Source: JBCDJG01 sp038748065 (GTDB lineage Bacteria > Pseudomonadota > Gammaproteobacteria > Pseudomonadales > Halieaceae). From it: a stretch of 35,172 nt of DNA. The stretch's first letter is position 1; each line of letters begins with the position of its first letter. The position numbers were made by a program, and so were the translations under genes. The notes beneath the pieces were generated by a model, which did not search any database, was not told where the DNA came from, and saw only the letters and a program-made list of their open reading frames with translations. Of the stretch, positions 9,390 through 17,726 are shown piece after piece. The DNA lies in the NCBI GenBank assembly GCA_038748065.1, contig JBCDJG010000053.1, positions 1 through 35,172 of the forward strand, given 5' to 3'.

Positions 9390-10709
9390 ATGATAAGCAA
9401 AAAGCCCATCGCAGCAGCTCTGTTGGCTCTGTCCGGTTCATGTGTAAGCAGCACACTCGCGGCAGGGGAAATGGAGGATCGAATCGCTGCTCTTGAAGCT
9501 CAACTCGCGGCGCTCAAGGCGGAAGTGGCGGACAATAAGACCAGCATCAGCTCAAACGCGGAAGACATCGAAGAGGCCCGGCCGATGGCCAAGGGCACCA
9601 AGTTTACCTATGGCGGCTTTGTCCAGATGGACGCCAACGTGACGAGCTATAGTGAGGGCAAGCCGGGCAATGCCATCATCGAAGACTTACTGGTAGCCTC
9701 GCTGATTCCGACAGAGACCACCAGCGGCGACAGCTCGCGCTCATACAGCTCAACCAATGTCCACGCCAAATCCTCGCGTTTCTTCTTCAAAACGGCGACC
9801 GAAACTGATGTGGGAAAAATCTCATCGCATATCGAGCTGGACTTTATTCTGTCCGGCGATGATGGTGATGAGCGCATCTCCAACTCCTGGAACTCTCGCC
9901 TGCGTCACGCCTATGTGAAGTGGGACTACTCTGACAAGAGCTCATTGCTGGCGGGCCAGACATGGTCGACCTTTTTCAATGTGCGCTCGCTTCCGGACCT
10001 GATCGATTTCGTGGGTCCAGTGGGTACGATCTTTGATCGACAGGCGATGTTGCGCTGGACAACGGGTGGCCTGCAACTCGCGATAGAAAATCCGGCGACG
10101 CGTTTGAACCAGTCTGTCGAGGGTGGACTTGTCACCAACTTTGATGATTTCCACGAGGGTATCCCTGATCTGGTTGCGCGCTATAACGGCAACACGGGAG
10201 ACTTGAACTGGTCTATCGCCGGTATTGTCCGCGAGCTGAGTTTCGACCAGGGAGATGGTGAGGATGACTCAAAGCTGGGTTATGGCCTCAGTCTTTCTGG
10301 TAAGTGGAACCTGGGCCAGGATGACTTGCGTTTTCAACTCAACTACGGCGATGCGTTGGGACGGTATCTCGGTCTGAATGCGTTTAACGATGGCTACGTG
10401 GATGACGATGGCGAGATTCAGACCTTCAACCAGTATGGTGGATTTATCGCCTACCGGCATTTCTGGAGCCCGAAGTGGCGCTCTACACTTAGCCTTTCTG
10501 CAATCCAGGCGGACAACCCATCGGCGCGTGAGTTTGCACCCACAGAATCCTTGGCCAAGCGGTACGAGACACTGCATGCCAATCTGAACTATTTGCCCAC
10601 GCCGAAGATGGCGATCGGCGGAGAGTTCATTTACGGCCATAAAGAGCTGGAAGATGGCCGAGATGGCGATCTGACGCGCCTGCAGTTTGCCGTTAAATAC
10701 GCGTTCTAG
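9390..10709 (+). CDS. DcaP family trimeric outer-membrane porin
   Basis: The 439-residue product has a signal peptide (about 1-25), then a heptad-rich coiled coil (MEDRIAALEAQLAALKAEV, about 28-60). A beta-barrel follows, starting FTYGGFVQMDANV, with a conserved early segment AKSSRFFFKTAT and RLRHAYVKWDY. The last residues, LTRLQFAVKYAF, end in the aromatic residue used for outer-membrane insertion. Family knowledge: DcaP-like channels are trimers that pass small carboxylates and related anions, with the N-terminal coiled coil in the periplasm. Its place between the CrbR-like regulator and the symporter suggests entry of the same substrate across the outer membrane. The ATG is preceded by AGGTAGGG. 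Confidence 0.85.
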   Translation: MISKKPIAAALLALSGSCVSSTLAAGEMEDRIAALEAQLAALKAEVADNKTSISSNAEDIEEARPMAKGTKFTYGGFVQMDANVTSYSEGKPGNAIIEDLLVASLIPTETTSGDSSRSYSSTNVHAKSSRFFFKTATETDVGKISSHIELDFILSGDDGDERISNSWNSRLRHAYVKWDYSDKSSLLAGQTWSTFFNVRSLPDLIDFVGPVGTIFDRQAMLRWTTGGLQLAIENPATRLNQSVEGGLVTNFDDFHEGIPDLVARYNGNTGDLNWSIAGIVRELSFDQGDGEDDSKLGYGLSLSGKWNLGQDDLRFQLNYGDALGRYLGLNAFNDGYVDDDGEIQTFNQYGGFIAYRHFWSPKWRSTLSLSAIQADNPSAREFAPTESLAKRYETLHANLNYLPTPKMAIGGEFIYGHKELEDGRDGDLTRLQFAVKYAF

Positions 10710-10721
10710 TCCAGACGCATG

Positions 10722-10737
10722 CCCCGTGTTCGCGGGG
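10722..10737. repeat. REP-like hairpin after the porin gene
   Basis: CCCCGTGTTCGCGGGG begins 13 nt after the porin stop and can form a GC-rich hairpin. The surrounding GCATGCCCC...GGGGATGAC resembles the REP-type palindromes common between genes in gammaproteobacteria. No T-run follows, so intrinsic termination is not clear. Confidence 0.4.
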
Positions 10738-10746
10738 ATGACAGTC

Positions 10747-10759
10747 GACCAAAGTCCAA
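10747..10759 (+). promoter_or_regulatory. Candidate CrbR operator, copy 2 (symporter operon promoter)
   Basis: This is the second exact copy of GACCAAAGTCCAA, 67 nt before the DUF4212 start codon. Downstream of both copies, the start codons are preceded by similar stretches (AAACACCAGG or ACACACCAGG) that include the ribosome site. Together this points to two co-regulated promoters. Confidence 0.5.
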
Positions 10760-10826
10760 CAGTCTGTGAGGTCGGGAGTTGCTAAGGTAATCCCGGCTCC
10801 ACAATAAAAACACCAGGAGGTGTTCT

Positions 10827-11096
10827 ATGTCCCCACTAAACGACGAGCAGGCAAAAGAGTACTGGCGCCGCAACCTTTCGCTGATGGTCAAGCTCATGGT
10901 GATCTGGTTCGTGGTCAGCTACGGCTGCGGCATTCTACTGGTTGATGTCCTCAACCAGATCAAGATCGGCGGCTACAAGCTGGGATTCTGGTTTGCCCAG
11001 CAGGGTTCGATCTACGTATTCGTTGGATTGATCTTCTATTACACGAAGAAAATGGCTGCGCTGGACCGCGAGTTCGGCGTGGAAGAAGAGGAGTAG
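10827..11096 (+). CDS. DUF4212 protein, sodium/solute symporter small subunit
   Basis: The 89-residue product has two membrane helices (about 19-41 and 53-74) and an acidic C-terminus. The sequence EYWRRNLSLMVKLMVIWFVVSYG and the closing segment GFWFAQQGSIYVFVGLIFYY are typical of DUF4212, the putative small subunit of a group of Na+:solute symporters. It sits 10 bp before the large subunit, as in that group. An excellent ribosome site, AGGAGG, is at 10815-10820, six nt before the ATG. It probably associates with the large subunit in the inner membrane; its exact role is not known. Confidence 0.9.
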   Translation: MSPLNDEQAKEYWRRNLSLMVKLMVIWFVVSYGCGILLVDVLNQIKIGGYKLGFWFAQQGSIYVFVGLIFYYTKKMAALDREFGVEEEE

Positions 11097-11106
11097 GGGG
11101 CGAATT

Positions 11107-12843
11107 ATGGATCTGCAAACGCTAACTTATCTCGTCGTGGGCTTTACCTTCGCCCTCTATGTTGGCATCGCCATCTGGGCGCGGGCCGGGTCTACCAAGG
11201 ACTTCTACGTGGCTGGCGGCGGCATTCATCCGGTGCAGAACGGCATGGCTACAGCCGCGGACTGGATGTCCGCGGCATCCTTCATTTCCATGGCTGGCCT
11301 GATTGCCCTGAGCTACGGCGGCTATGGTGGCTCGGTGTTCCTGATGGGTTGGACGGGGGGCTATGTGATTCTCGCCATGCTGCTGGCGCCCTACCTGCGC
11401 AAGTACGGCAAGTTCACCGTACCCGAGTTTATCGGTGACCGTTTTTACTCTAACTCAGCGCGGGCAGTGGCGGTGATCTGCCTGATTATTTGTTCGGTGA
11501 CCTACGTTATTGGGCAGATGAAGGGCGTGGGTGTAGCCTTCTCGCGTTTCCTTGAGGTTGATTACGACGTGGGTCTTTACGTTGGTATGACGATCGTTTT
11601 CTTCTACGCGGTCCTCGGGGGAATGAAGGGCATAACCTATACCCAGATTGCCCAGTACTGCGTTCTTATCCTGGCGTATACCATTCCGGCCATTTTCATC
11701 AGCCTGCAACTTACGGGCAACCCGCTGCCACAGCTTGGCCTGGGCAGTACCCTTGTCGGTACCGACGTCTACCTGCTGGACCGACTTGACCAGGTTGTCA
11801 CGGACCTCGGTTTTGCTGAATACACAACGAACGTCCGATTATCAACGGTGAACATGTTTGCCTATACGCTGTCACTGATGATCGGTACCGCTGGGTTGCC
11901 CCACGTCATCATCCGCTTCTTCACCGTTCCAAAAGTGAAAGATGCGCGCTCGTCCGCTGGCTGGGCGCTGGTCTTCATTGCCATCCTGTACACTACCGCG
12001 CCCGCTGTAGCCGGTATGGCGCGCCTCAACCTGATCGATACCATGGAGCCCGCGCCCGGTGAGTATCTGGCCTACGAGGAGCGGCCCCAGTGGTTTAAAA
12101 ACTGGGAAACGACCGGGCTGCTTCAGTTTGAAGACAAGAACGGTGATGGCCTGATTCAGTACAGCGCAGACCAGTCCGTCAACGAAATGGTCAAGGTCGA
12201 TAACGACATTATGGTGCTGGCCAACCCGGAAATCGCCAAGCTGCCAAACTGGGTGATCGCCTTGGTGGCCGCCGGTGGGCTCGCCGCCGCACTGTCCACG
12301 GCGGCGGGATTGTTATTGGCTATTTCATCCGCGATATCCCACGACCTGATGAAGGGCATGCTGACACCTGACATCACTGAGAAGCAGGAGCTGATGGCCA
12401 GCCGTATCGCCATGGCGGTGGCTATCGCAGGCGCCGGCTATCTCGGCCTCAATCCACCGGGCTTTGCGGCCGGTACGGTGGCACTGGCCTTTGGGCTGGC
12501 GGCTTCGTCAATCTTTCCGGCGCTGATGATGGGCATCTTCTCCAAGACCATCACCAAGGAGGGGGCCATTGCCGGCATGGTCGGCGGAATCGGTGTCACG
12601 CTGTTCTACGTGTTCCAGCACAAGGGCATCATGTTCATCCCTGGTACCGCCTTCCTCGGCGACACGCCGGCAAACTGGTTCTTTGGCATCGAACCCAATG
12701 CCTTCGGAGTGGTGGGTGCCATCGTTAACTTTGGCGTTGCCTTCGGCGTGTCCCGCTTGACTTCGTCACCGCCCGACTCCGTGCAAGACCTTGTTGAGCA
12801 CATCCGCGTGCCAGTGGGCGCAACTGCTGCCCATGACCACTGA
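11107..12843 (+). CDS. Sodium:solute symporter large subunit (SSS family, VC_2705/ActP-like)
   Basis: The 578-residue protein has the SSS fold with about 13 hydrophobic helices. It has family motifs near the start (STKDFYVAGGGIHPVQNGMATAADWMSAASFI) and in helix 6 (GTAGLPHVIIRFFTVP). Symporters paired with DUF4212 proteins form a subgroup related to ActP, and this pair beside crbSR most probably imports acetate or another short carboxylate with Na+. A soluble insertion at about residues 310-375, rich in acidic residues, lies between membrane helices. An intrinsic terminator follows directly. The ATG has a run of G (AGTAGGGGGCG) upstream. Confidence 0.9.
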   Translation: MDLQTLTYLVVGFTFALYVGIAIWARAGSTKDFYVAGGGIHPVQNGMATAADWMSAASFISMAGLIALSYGGYGGSVFLMGWTGGYVILAMLLAPYLRKYGKFTVPEFIGDRFYSNSARAVAVICLIICSVTYVIGQMKGVGVAFSRFLEVDYDVGLYVGMTIVFFYAVLGGMKGITYTQIAQYCVLILAYTIPAIFISLQLTGNPLPQLGLGSTLVGTDVYLLDRLDQVVTDLGFAEYTTNVRLSTVNMFAYTLSLMIGTAGLPHVIIRFFTVPKVKDARSSAGWALVFIAILYTTAPAVAGMARLNLIDTMEPAPGEYLAYEERPQWFKNWETTGLLQFEDKNGDGLIQYSADQSVNEMVKVDNDIMVLANPEIAKLPNWVIALVAAGGLAAALSTAAGLLLAISSAISHDLMKGMLTPDITEKQELMASRIAMAVAIAGAGYLGLNPPGFAAGTVALAFGLAASSIFPALMMGIFSKTITKEGAIAGMVGGIGVTLFYVFQHKGIMFIPGTAFLGDTPANWFFGIEPNAFGVVGAIVNFGVAFGVSRLTSSPPDSVQDLVEHIRVPVGATAAHDH

Positions 12844-12863
12844 TCCATCCAGGTCCGTTTTAG

Positions 12864-12894
12864 GAGGATTCGCTTTGCGGATCCTCTTTTTTTT
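12864..12894 (+). terminator. Intrinsic terminator after the symporter operon
   Basis: GAGGATTCGC (12864-12873) and GCGGATCCTC (12877-12886) pair over 10 bp, with one G-T pair and a TTT loop, followed by eight T. This is a textbook Rho-independent terminator, so the genes at 12951 onward need their own promoter. Confidence 0.92.
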
Positions 12895-12950
12895 GTTTGT
12901 ATATCCTCTCGACAGCACGTCTGTAGGACTGCGCTCTCCCGGAGTTTCCA

Positions 12951-13427
12951 GTGTTTAAAAATAAACACGTCATTATCGCGCGACTCGTGTCGCCCCTGCT
13001 GGCCATTCTGGCATGGTTTGCGGTCGGTCAACTAGCGGGGGAAAAGCCTGCTGTTGCGCAGCCGGGCAAGAGTTATCCGCTGGTAGAGAAAAGCAACTGT
13101 CGCTATGACAGTGGGGCCTGTGACATTGAGAACGAAGACCTGCGTTTGCGCCTGAGCCTGGGTGAAACGGCGGGAGCATTAGATCTACAGCTGAGTGCCT
13201 CGCATCCTCTGGATGGCGTTCTACTGGCCGTATCGATGGGGGATGCCGACAGTCAGCCCGCTGCGATGAGTTCAGCGGATGCTGGCGGCATGGAATGGCG
13301 CTTGCCGCTGTCGCAACTGCCGCCTGAGGGTGCTCGTCTGCATGTTGCCGCGCGCGCCGGTCAGAGTAACTTCTTCGCGGATACTGCGACAGCCTTCCTC
13401 GATAAGTACCGGGAAGGCCGGCCATGA
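12951..13427 (+). CDS. Unknown envelope-anchored protein in the DUF294 operon
   Basis: The 158-residue product has a short basic N-terminus and one hydrophobic segment (about 8-27, VSPLLAILAWFAVGQLAG). A mainly beta-rich periplasmic part follows, with a cysteine pair (SNCRYDSGACDIEN). I do not recognise a named domain. A GTG start at 12951 with GGAG six nt upstream is the only well-supported start. Its TGA overlaps the ATG of the next gene (ATGA), so translation is probably coupled with the DUF294 protein. The context suggests a role in the same carbon or signalling process, but nothing in the sequence shows which. Confidence 0.78.
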   Translation: MFKNKHVIIARLVSPLLAILAWFAVGQLAGEKPAVAQPGKSYPLVEKSNCRYDSGACDIENEDLRLRLSLGETAGALDLQLSASHPLDGVLLAVSMGDADSQPAAMSSADAGGMEWRLPLSQLPPEGARLHVAARAGQSNFFADTATAFLDKYREGRP

Positions 13428-15283
13428 TGACCCGGGCTGAGGTTCTGAGCCCCGAGCTGTCAATCATTGCCGAGTTTCTTGGCCAGTCCCTGCCGTTTAC
13501 CGATTTACCGGAGCTTGACCTGCACTATGCGGTGCGTCAGATACAGGTTGAATATCATCGGCATACGCATCACTTTGATAAAAAAACGCAGGGCGATGGC
13601 CTGCGAATCCTGCGCAGTGGCGCCGTCGATCTGCGAGACAGCGACAACAAGCTGCTGGACAGACTGGGAGAGGGTGAGAGCTTCCACATCGTGGGCCTGA
13701 ATGCTGAACGGGGTGAGGTGCAGGCCACGGTCATCGAAGATGCGCTGATCTACCGCCTGCCAGACGTCCACTACCGAACGCTGCGGGAGCGTCATCGCAA
13801 ATTCGACCGCTATTTCAGCGGCCAGCGCAGTCGTCGCCTGCGCCGCGCTGCGCGCTACGAACCGGAACCCAACGCCATGATGCAGGAAGTGCGTTCGATC
13901 ATGAGCACCGACCTGCTCACGGTCTCTGAGCAGGAGACTGTTCAGGCGGTTGCTGAGCGCATGGCAGAGCAGCGAGTTTCCTCGGCATTTATCACCCGTG
14001 GAGATGCGCTGCTTGGCATCGTGACCGATCGAGATATACGCGTACGCTGCGTAGCGCGTGGGCTGTCGTTGGATACGCCCGTCTCAGATATTATGACAGC
14101 AGAGCCGCGGAGCATTGAGGGCAGTGATTCGCTGTTTGCGGCCACGCTGATGATGACGCAGAGTGGCTTTCATCACGTTCCCGTGTTGGAAGCGGGTTCG
14201 CTGTGCGGCATTGTGACGACCTCCGATCTGATCCTGGCGCGTCAGGATGATCCGGTTTACCTGGTGCAGCATATTTCGCGTAAGGACGAGCCGGCTGCCA
14301 TCGCTGACCTACTCGCGGGTATGCCCAGCCTGATGGTGCAGTGGGTAAAATCAGGTATCCGCGTGCAGCAGGTCAGCCGTATCCTGACCGCTATCTCAGA
14401 CGCTGTCGCTGTGCGACTGATACAGCTTGCAGAACGCGAGCTGGGGCCGGCACCAGTGCCCTGGTGCTGGGTTGGTTTCGGCTCCCAGGCGCGGGGAGAG
14501 CAGCTGCTAGGCGCTGACCAGGACAACGGTATGATTCTCTCCGATGACTACCGGGCTGAGCATGCCCCCTGGTTTGAGGCCCTTGCCAGACGCGTTTGCG
14601 ATGGTCTGAACGCCTGCGGCTACGTGTACTGTCCTGGCGGCGTTATGGCGACCACGGATGAGTGGCGCCAGCCGCTTGCCAACTGGCAGGAGACCGTTCG
14701 ACGTTGGACGCGCTCACCGACCCGTGCAGCGACGATGCGTGTCAGTATTTTTTTTGACCTTCGTGCGGTGTATGGCGATGCAGGCCTGTGCGCAGGCCTG
14801 CAGTCAGCCATGCTGGAAAGCGCATCCACGAACTCGATCTTTCAGGCGGCGCTCGCGGACAATGCGCTGGGCAGTACGCCTCCACTTGGGATATTCCGTC
14901 GCTTTGTCGTCGACCGTGACGGGGAGCACCGAGACGGTGTTGATCTGAAAAAGCGCGGGGTGCTGCCGGTGACAGAAATCGCACGCCTGCATGCCCTCGC
15001 CAATGCAATTCAAGCGGTGAATACCGACGAGCGAATCACTGCGCTGACAGACGCCGGCAACATGACCCTCGTTGACGGTCGCAACCTGGCAGACGCGCTG
15101 CACTACATTCAACGCTGCCGGGTAGAGCATCAGTGTGAGCAGATATTGCGGGGTGAAAGCGTGAGCAATTATGTAAACCCGCGGGACCTCCCCAAGATGG
15201 CAAAGGAGCAGCTACGAGACGCCTTCACTATCATCGATGAGGCGCAAACTGCGGTTCGTCACCGCTATCGCGCGGGCCTGTAG
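13424..15283 (+). CDS. cNMP-binding/CBS/DUF294 nucleotidyltransferase-like protein
   Basis: The 619-residue cytoplasmic protein has an N-terminal cyclic-nucleotide-binding-like domain (about 20-130). A CBS-domain pair follows (about 155-275, with GIVTDRDIRVRCV and GIVTTSDLIL). A DUF294 nucleotidyltransferase-like domain has G353-S-x-A-R-G-E359 and D365-x-D367, and an alpha-helical DUF294 C-terminal domain completes it. The GS...DxD signature matches GlnD-type and other nucleotidyltransferases, so catalysis is possible. Family knowledge: these proteins recur near acetate symporter and acs genes, but their target is not established. It overlaps its upstream gene by 4 bp and its downstream gene by 1 bp, forming a tight operon. 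Confidence 0.88.
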   Translation: MMTRAEVLSPELSIIAEFLGQSLPFTDLPELDLHYAVRQIQVEYHRHTHHFDKKTQGDGLRILRSGAVDLRDSDNKLLDRLGEGESFHIVGLNAERGEVQATVIEDALIYRLPDVHYRTLRERHRKFDRYFSGQRSRRLRRAARYEPEPNAMMQEVRSIMSTDLLTVSEQETVQAVAERMAEQRVSSAFITRGDALLGIVTDRDIRVRCVARGLSLDTPVSDIMTAEPRSIEGSDSLFAATLMMTQSGFHHVPVLEAGSLCGIVTTSDLILARQDDPVYLVQHISRKDEPAAIADLLAGMPSLMVQWVKSGIRVQQVSRILTAISDAVAVRLIQLAERELGPAPVPWCWVGFGSQARGEQLLGADQDNGMILSDDYRAEHAPWFEALARRVCDGLNACGYVYCPGGVMATTDEWRQPLANWQETVRRWTRSPTRAATMRVSIFFDLRAVYGDAGLCAGLQSAMLESASTNSIFQAALADNALGSTPPLGIFRRFVVDRDGEHRDGVDLKKRGVLPVTEIARLHALANAIQAVNTDERITALTDAGNMTLVDGRNLADALHYIQRCRVEHQCEQILRGESVSNYVNPRDLPKMAKEQLRDAFTIIDEAQTAVRHRYRAGL

Positions 15284-15936
15284 TGGCGGGCCCTCTGTGG
15301 CTGCGCAGGCTTTCCCACCGGCGTCGGGTCGCCGGCACCGCGTTAGCTGACTGCTGGCAAGAGAGCCCGCCGAGGCCTGGCAACAACTGGCGTCAGGGAG
15401 CTTACCTGGCCTGTGACGCGGAGATGTCTTCCCTCGACGTGGGCGAGGGCGAATTGCTCAGCCTTGGCTGGGTAGCGATCAACGAGGGTGCGGTGGATCT
15501 GGGCAGTGCAGAGCACCTGCTGTTGAAGCCGAGCGACTCCGTTGGCCAGTCTGCTGCGATTCATCAGCTGCGCGATTGCGAATTTGACGATGCGGTAGAT
15601 GACAAGACTGCCATCGAGGCACTGCTGGCGGCGGCGTCTGGCAGGATACTGGTTTTTCACTACGCCGTGCTGGATCTGGCCTATCTCGATGTGCTGTGTC
15701 GCTCGGTATATGGTGCGCCACTTCTCCTGCCGGTACTGGATACGCTCGCCCTCGAGCGCCGCTGCCTCGAGCGCCGCGACCAGCCCATCGCGTCGGGGGC
15801 CCTGCGACTTCAGGCCTGCCGCGAGCGTTACGGACTACCCGCTTATCCGGCGCACAACGCGCTGGTGGATGCACTCGCAACCGCGGAGCTGCTCTTGGCC
15901 CAGGGAAGCCATGGTGTCGACCTGAGTCCGCAATAG
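15283..15936 (+). CDS. DnaQ-like DEDDh 3'-5' exonuclease
   Basis: The 217-residue product carries the three exonuclease motifs: D45-A-E47 in LACDAEMSS, H126...D131 in VFHYAVLDLAYL, and H191...D196 in AHNALVDALATAEL. The DEDDh catalytic set is therefore intact. It is a stand-alone exonuclease domain with a basic N-terminal tail (WLRRLSHRRR), not a DNA polymerase III epsilon subunit with its usual clamp-binding C-terminus. Translation starts at GTG, whose first base is the last base of the preceding stop codon. Genes of this type recur with DUF294 proteins near acetate symporters. The substrate (DNA, RNA or small nucleotides) is not known. Confidence 0.87.
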   Translation: MAGPLWLRRLSHRRRVAGTALADCWQESPPRPGNNWRQGAYLACDAEMSSLDVGEGELLSLGWVAINEGAVDLGSAEHLLLKPSDSVGQSAAIHQLRDCEFDDAVDDKTAIEALLAAASGRILVFHYAVLDLAYLDVLCRSVYGAPLLLPVLDTLALERRCLERRDQPIASGALRLQACRERYGLPAYPAHNALVDALATAELLLAQGSHGVDLSPQ

Positions 15937-15960
15937 GCTCATCAGGCAGTGCAATTTTCT

Positions 15961-15985
15961 GCATAGCGGCCATTGTGCGCTATGC
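15961..15985. promoter_or_regulatory. Perfect dyad upstream of the PadR gene (candidate operator)
   Basis: GCATAGCG (15961-15968) and CGCTATGC (15978-15985) are a perfect 8-bp inverted repeat with a 9-nt spacer, centred about 46 nt before the PadR start codon. PadR regulators usually repress their own genes through such dyads. A terminator is less likely because no T-run follows. Confidence 0.5.
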
Positions 15986-16018
15986 TTAAGAGCCTGAGTC
16001 GGACTGGGAGGATGCGCG

Positions 16019-16567
16019 ATGGCACTGCCACAGGCGATCATGACCGCACTGATTGACGACGATATGTCGGGTATCGACCTCGCTCGTTCGTTCGAGGCCT
16101 CTCTCGGGCTCTACTGGCGCGCCTCCCACCAGCAGATCTACCAGGACCTGCACAAACTCGCTGACAAAGGCTGGCTGAATCGGCGCGAAGTTGCGCAGAG
16201 CGGCAAGCCCCCGAAAATTATCTACGGGCTGACTGCTGCTGGCCGACAGGCCCTTGCGGAATGGGTCTATGCGCAGAGCAAACTGCAACCTGCGAAAGAT
16301 GACCTGATGATCAAGCTCTACAATCTGAGCAGTGAGAATGTGACCCACCTGATTGCTGAGATAGAGGCACGCCGCGAACAGACTATGCAGAAACTCTACC
16401 TGTTCGAGAAAATACGCCGGGCGCATTACTTTGAGCCGCACACCCTCCCGGTTCGCCGGCAGGGTGTCTACCTGGCCCTGCTTGCGGCCATCCGCGACGG
16501 CGAGCAGCACCTGCAGTGGTGTGATGAGGCGCAGCGCCTGCTGGCGCGGGTCGAGGCGGGTGCCTGA
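16019..16567 (+). CDS. PadR family transcriptional regulator
   Basis: The 182-residue product has an N-terminal winged helix (YWRASHQQIYQDLHKLADKGWLNRRE, then the wing with IIYGLTAAGRQALAEW) and a C-terminal helical dimerisation region (Vir_act_alpha_C type). This is the usual layout and length of long PadR regulators, which repress and release DNA on binding small molecules or stress signals. The start ATG follows GGGAGG at good spacing. A perfect dyad upstream is a candidate autoregulatory site. The gene ends three bases before the stop of the convergent AsmA-like gene. Confidence 0.9.
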   Translation: MALPQAIMTALIDDDMSGIDLARSFEASLGLYWRASHQQIYQDLHKLADKGWLNRREVAQSGKPPKIIYGLTAAGRQALAEWVYAQSKLQPAKDDLMIKLYNLSSENVTHLIAEIEARREQTMQKLYLFEKIRRAHYFEPHTLPVRRQGVYLALLAAIRDGEQHLQWCDEAQRLLARVEAGA

Positions 16568-16570
16568 GCG

Positions 16571-17317
16571 CTATTTCTTCTTTTTCATTAATTTATCCAG
16601 TCCCAGCTTCTCCGAGACTTTGTCTTTGGCCGCATCTATGGCCAGCGATGCCAGGTGCTTGGCGACGGCGTCCTGCACTTCTTCCAGCAGGGCGCTGAGC
16701 AAGCGCGAGCCCAGCTGCTCAGGTGTCAGTCCTTTGTCAGGGCTGCCGATATTCTTTCGGCGTACGTCCGGAACGTTGATCACCGCCGGCTTCTGCTCTG
16801 GGACAATCACCGTCGCCTGCGTACCCGCCAGCACGAAGCGTTTCAGATAAAGGCGCACGTCGGTCGGCTCGGAGGAGGGGGCCGGCGCTTCCGATTCCTT
16901 GGGTTCACTCGCTGTTTGGCGTTCAACCTCGTCGAGGATGTCTTTTAGATTATTGCCCGTGGCGGTTTGTTCGGCATTCAGCTCGCCGCCTTTTACCGTG
17001 ATTTCAGACAGCGTGATCACCTGGCCTGCAAGGCTGGCAGGGTCGATGGCCACCGCAACTTTACTGAACTTCAACGCGTAGTCAGTGCTGTAACCAGGCG
17101 GATTTGCAAGCACCAGGCCGCGCAGTTCGCCGCGCCCCGCGCGTAGATCGATGCTGACCCCGTCCAGGCTGACCTGCGTGCCGGTCATCTCTGTGCCGAC
17201 CTTTTCAATAACGCCTTCTACTATCTGGTCGAGATTGCTGAGCAGGTAGTAAACCGCGCCGCCGCCGATGAGCAGAACGAGGCCAAAGACGAGTGCAATT
17301 ATTTTGGATGTTTTCAT
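16571..17317 (-). CDS. AsmA-like membrane-anchored protein of unknown function
   Basis: The 248-residue product has one N-terminal membrane helix (IIALVFGLVLLIGGGAVYYLL). A segment resembling the start of AsmA/DUF748-type proteins follows (VEGVIEKVGTEMTGTQVSLDGVSIDLRAGRGELRGLVLANPPGY). It ends in a very basic tail (DKLMKKKK). AsmA-like proteins act in the periplasm on outer-membrane lipid or protein assembly, but this one is short and its role is unknown. I prefer ATG 17317, preceded by GGAGAAA; an upstream in-frame start at 17374 would hide the membrane anchor behind a basic leader. It is divergent from feoA. Confidence 0.75.
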   Translation of the reverse strand: MKTSKIIALVFGLVLLIGGGAVYYLLSNLDQIVEGVIEKVGTEMTGTQVSLDGVSIDLRAGRGELRGLVLANPPGYSTDYALKFSKVAVAIDPASLAGQVITLSEITVKGGELNAEQTATGNNLKDILDEVERQTASEPKESEAPAPSSEPTDVRLYLKRFVLAGTQATVIVPEQKPAVINVPDVRRKNIGSPDKGLTPEQLGSRLLSALLEEVQDAVAKHLASLAIDAAKDKVSEKLGLDKLMKKKK

Positions 17318-17483
17318 GATCTTTCTCCGAGGACGGCCTGTGGCCACTGTAGACTCACCACTCAAAAGCCTCAAGGGCCAACGCGCGGTGCTCGCAATAG
17401 CAGGCGAGTCGAATTTGAAGAAAGAATCTGCTACCTTCCTCGCCGTCAGCGGCCACCCGGTCTAGCGATACTGACGAGGTTCC

Positions 17484-17726
17484 ATGCCCAACACCCTATG
17501 GCAAATGCGTCGCGGCGACTGCTGTGTCGTAGTCGGATTTGATCCGGCTTTGCGAGAGGCCTATCGCCGGCGCCTTATCGAGCTCGGGTTCCGCCCCGGC
17601 GTCAGCATATCCTGTGTCGTGGCGCCGAGCTTCGGTGCGCCCAAACTGTTCCAGGTAGCGAGTAGCGTATTCTCCCTGGAGCGCGACCTCGCGCAGCGCG
17701 TGCTGATCAATGAGGCACGGCCGTGA
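17484..17726 (+). CDS. feoA: FeoA-family protein
   Basis: The 80-residue product has the SH3-like fold signature of FeoA (RRRLIELGFRPGVSISCVVAPSFGAPKLFQVASSVFSLERDLAQRVLI). FeoA is a small cytoplasmic partner of FeoB in ferrous-iron uptake. The stop codon overlaps the GTG start of feoB by 4 bp (GTGA), so the two are translated together. No clear Fur box is seen in the 166-bp upstream region shared with the divergent AsmA-like gene. Confidence 0.9.
   Translation: MPNTLWQMRRGDCCVVVGFDPALREAYRRRLIELGFRPGVSISCVVAPSFGAPKLFQVASSVFSLERDLAQRVLINEARP

Noticed and set aside
10722..10737. CRISPR-repeat-like sequence (resembles a type I-E repeat end, CGCGGGGAT)
   Set aside because: Only one copy is present, with no spacers and no cas genes. 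It fits a REP-like hairpin better.
17318..17483. Fur box upstream of feoA
   Set aside because: No sequence close to the GATAATGATAATCATTATC consensus was found.
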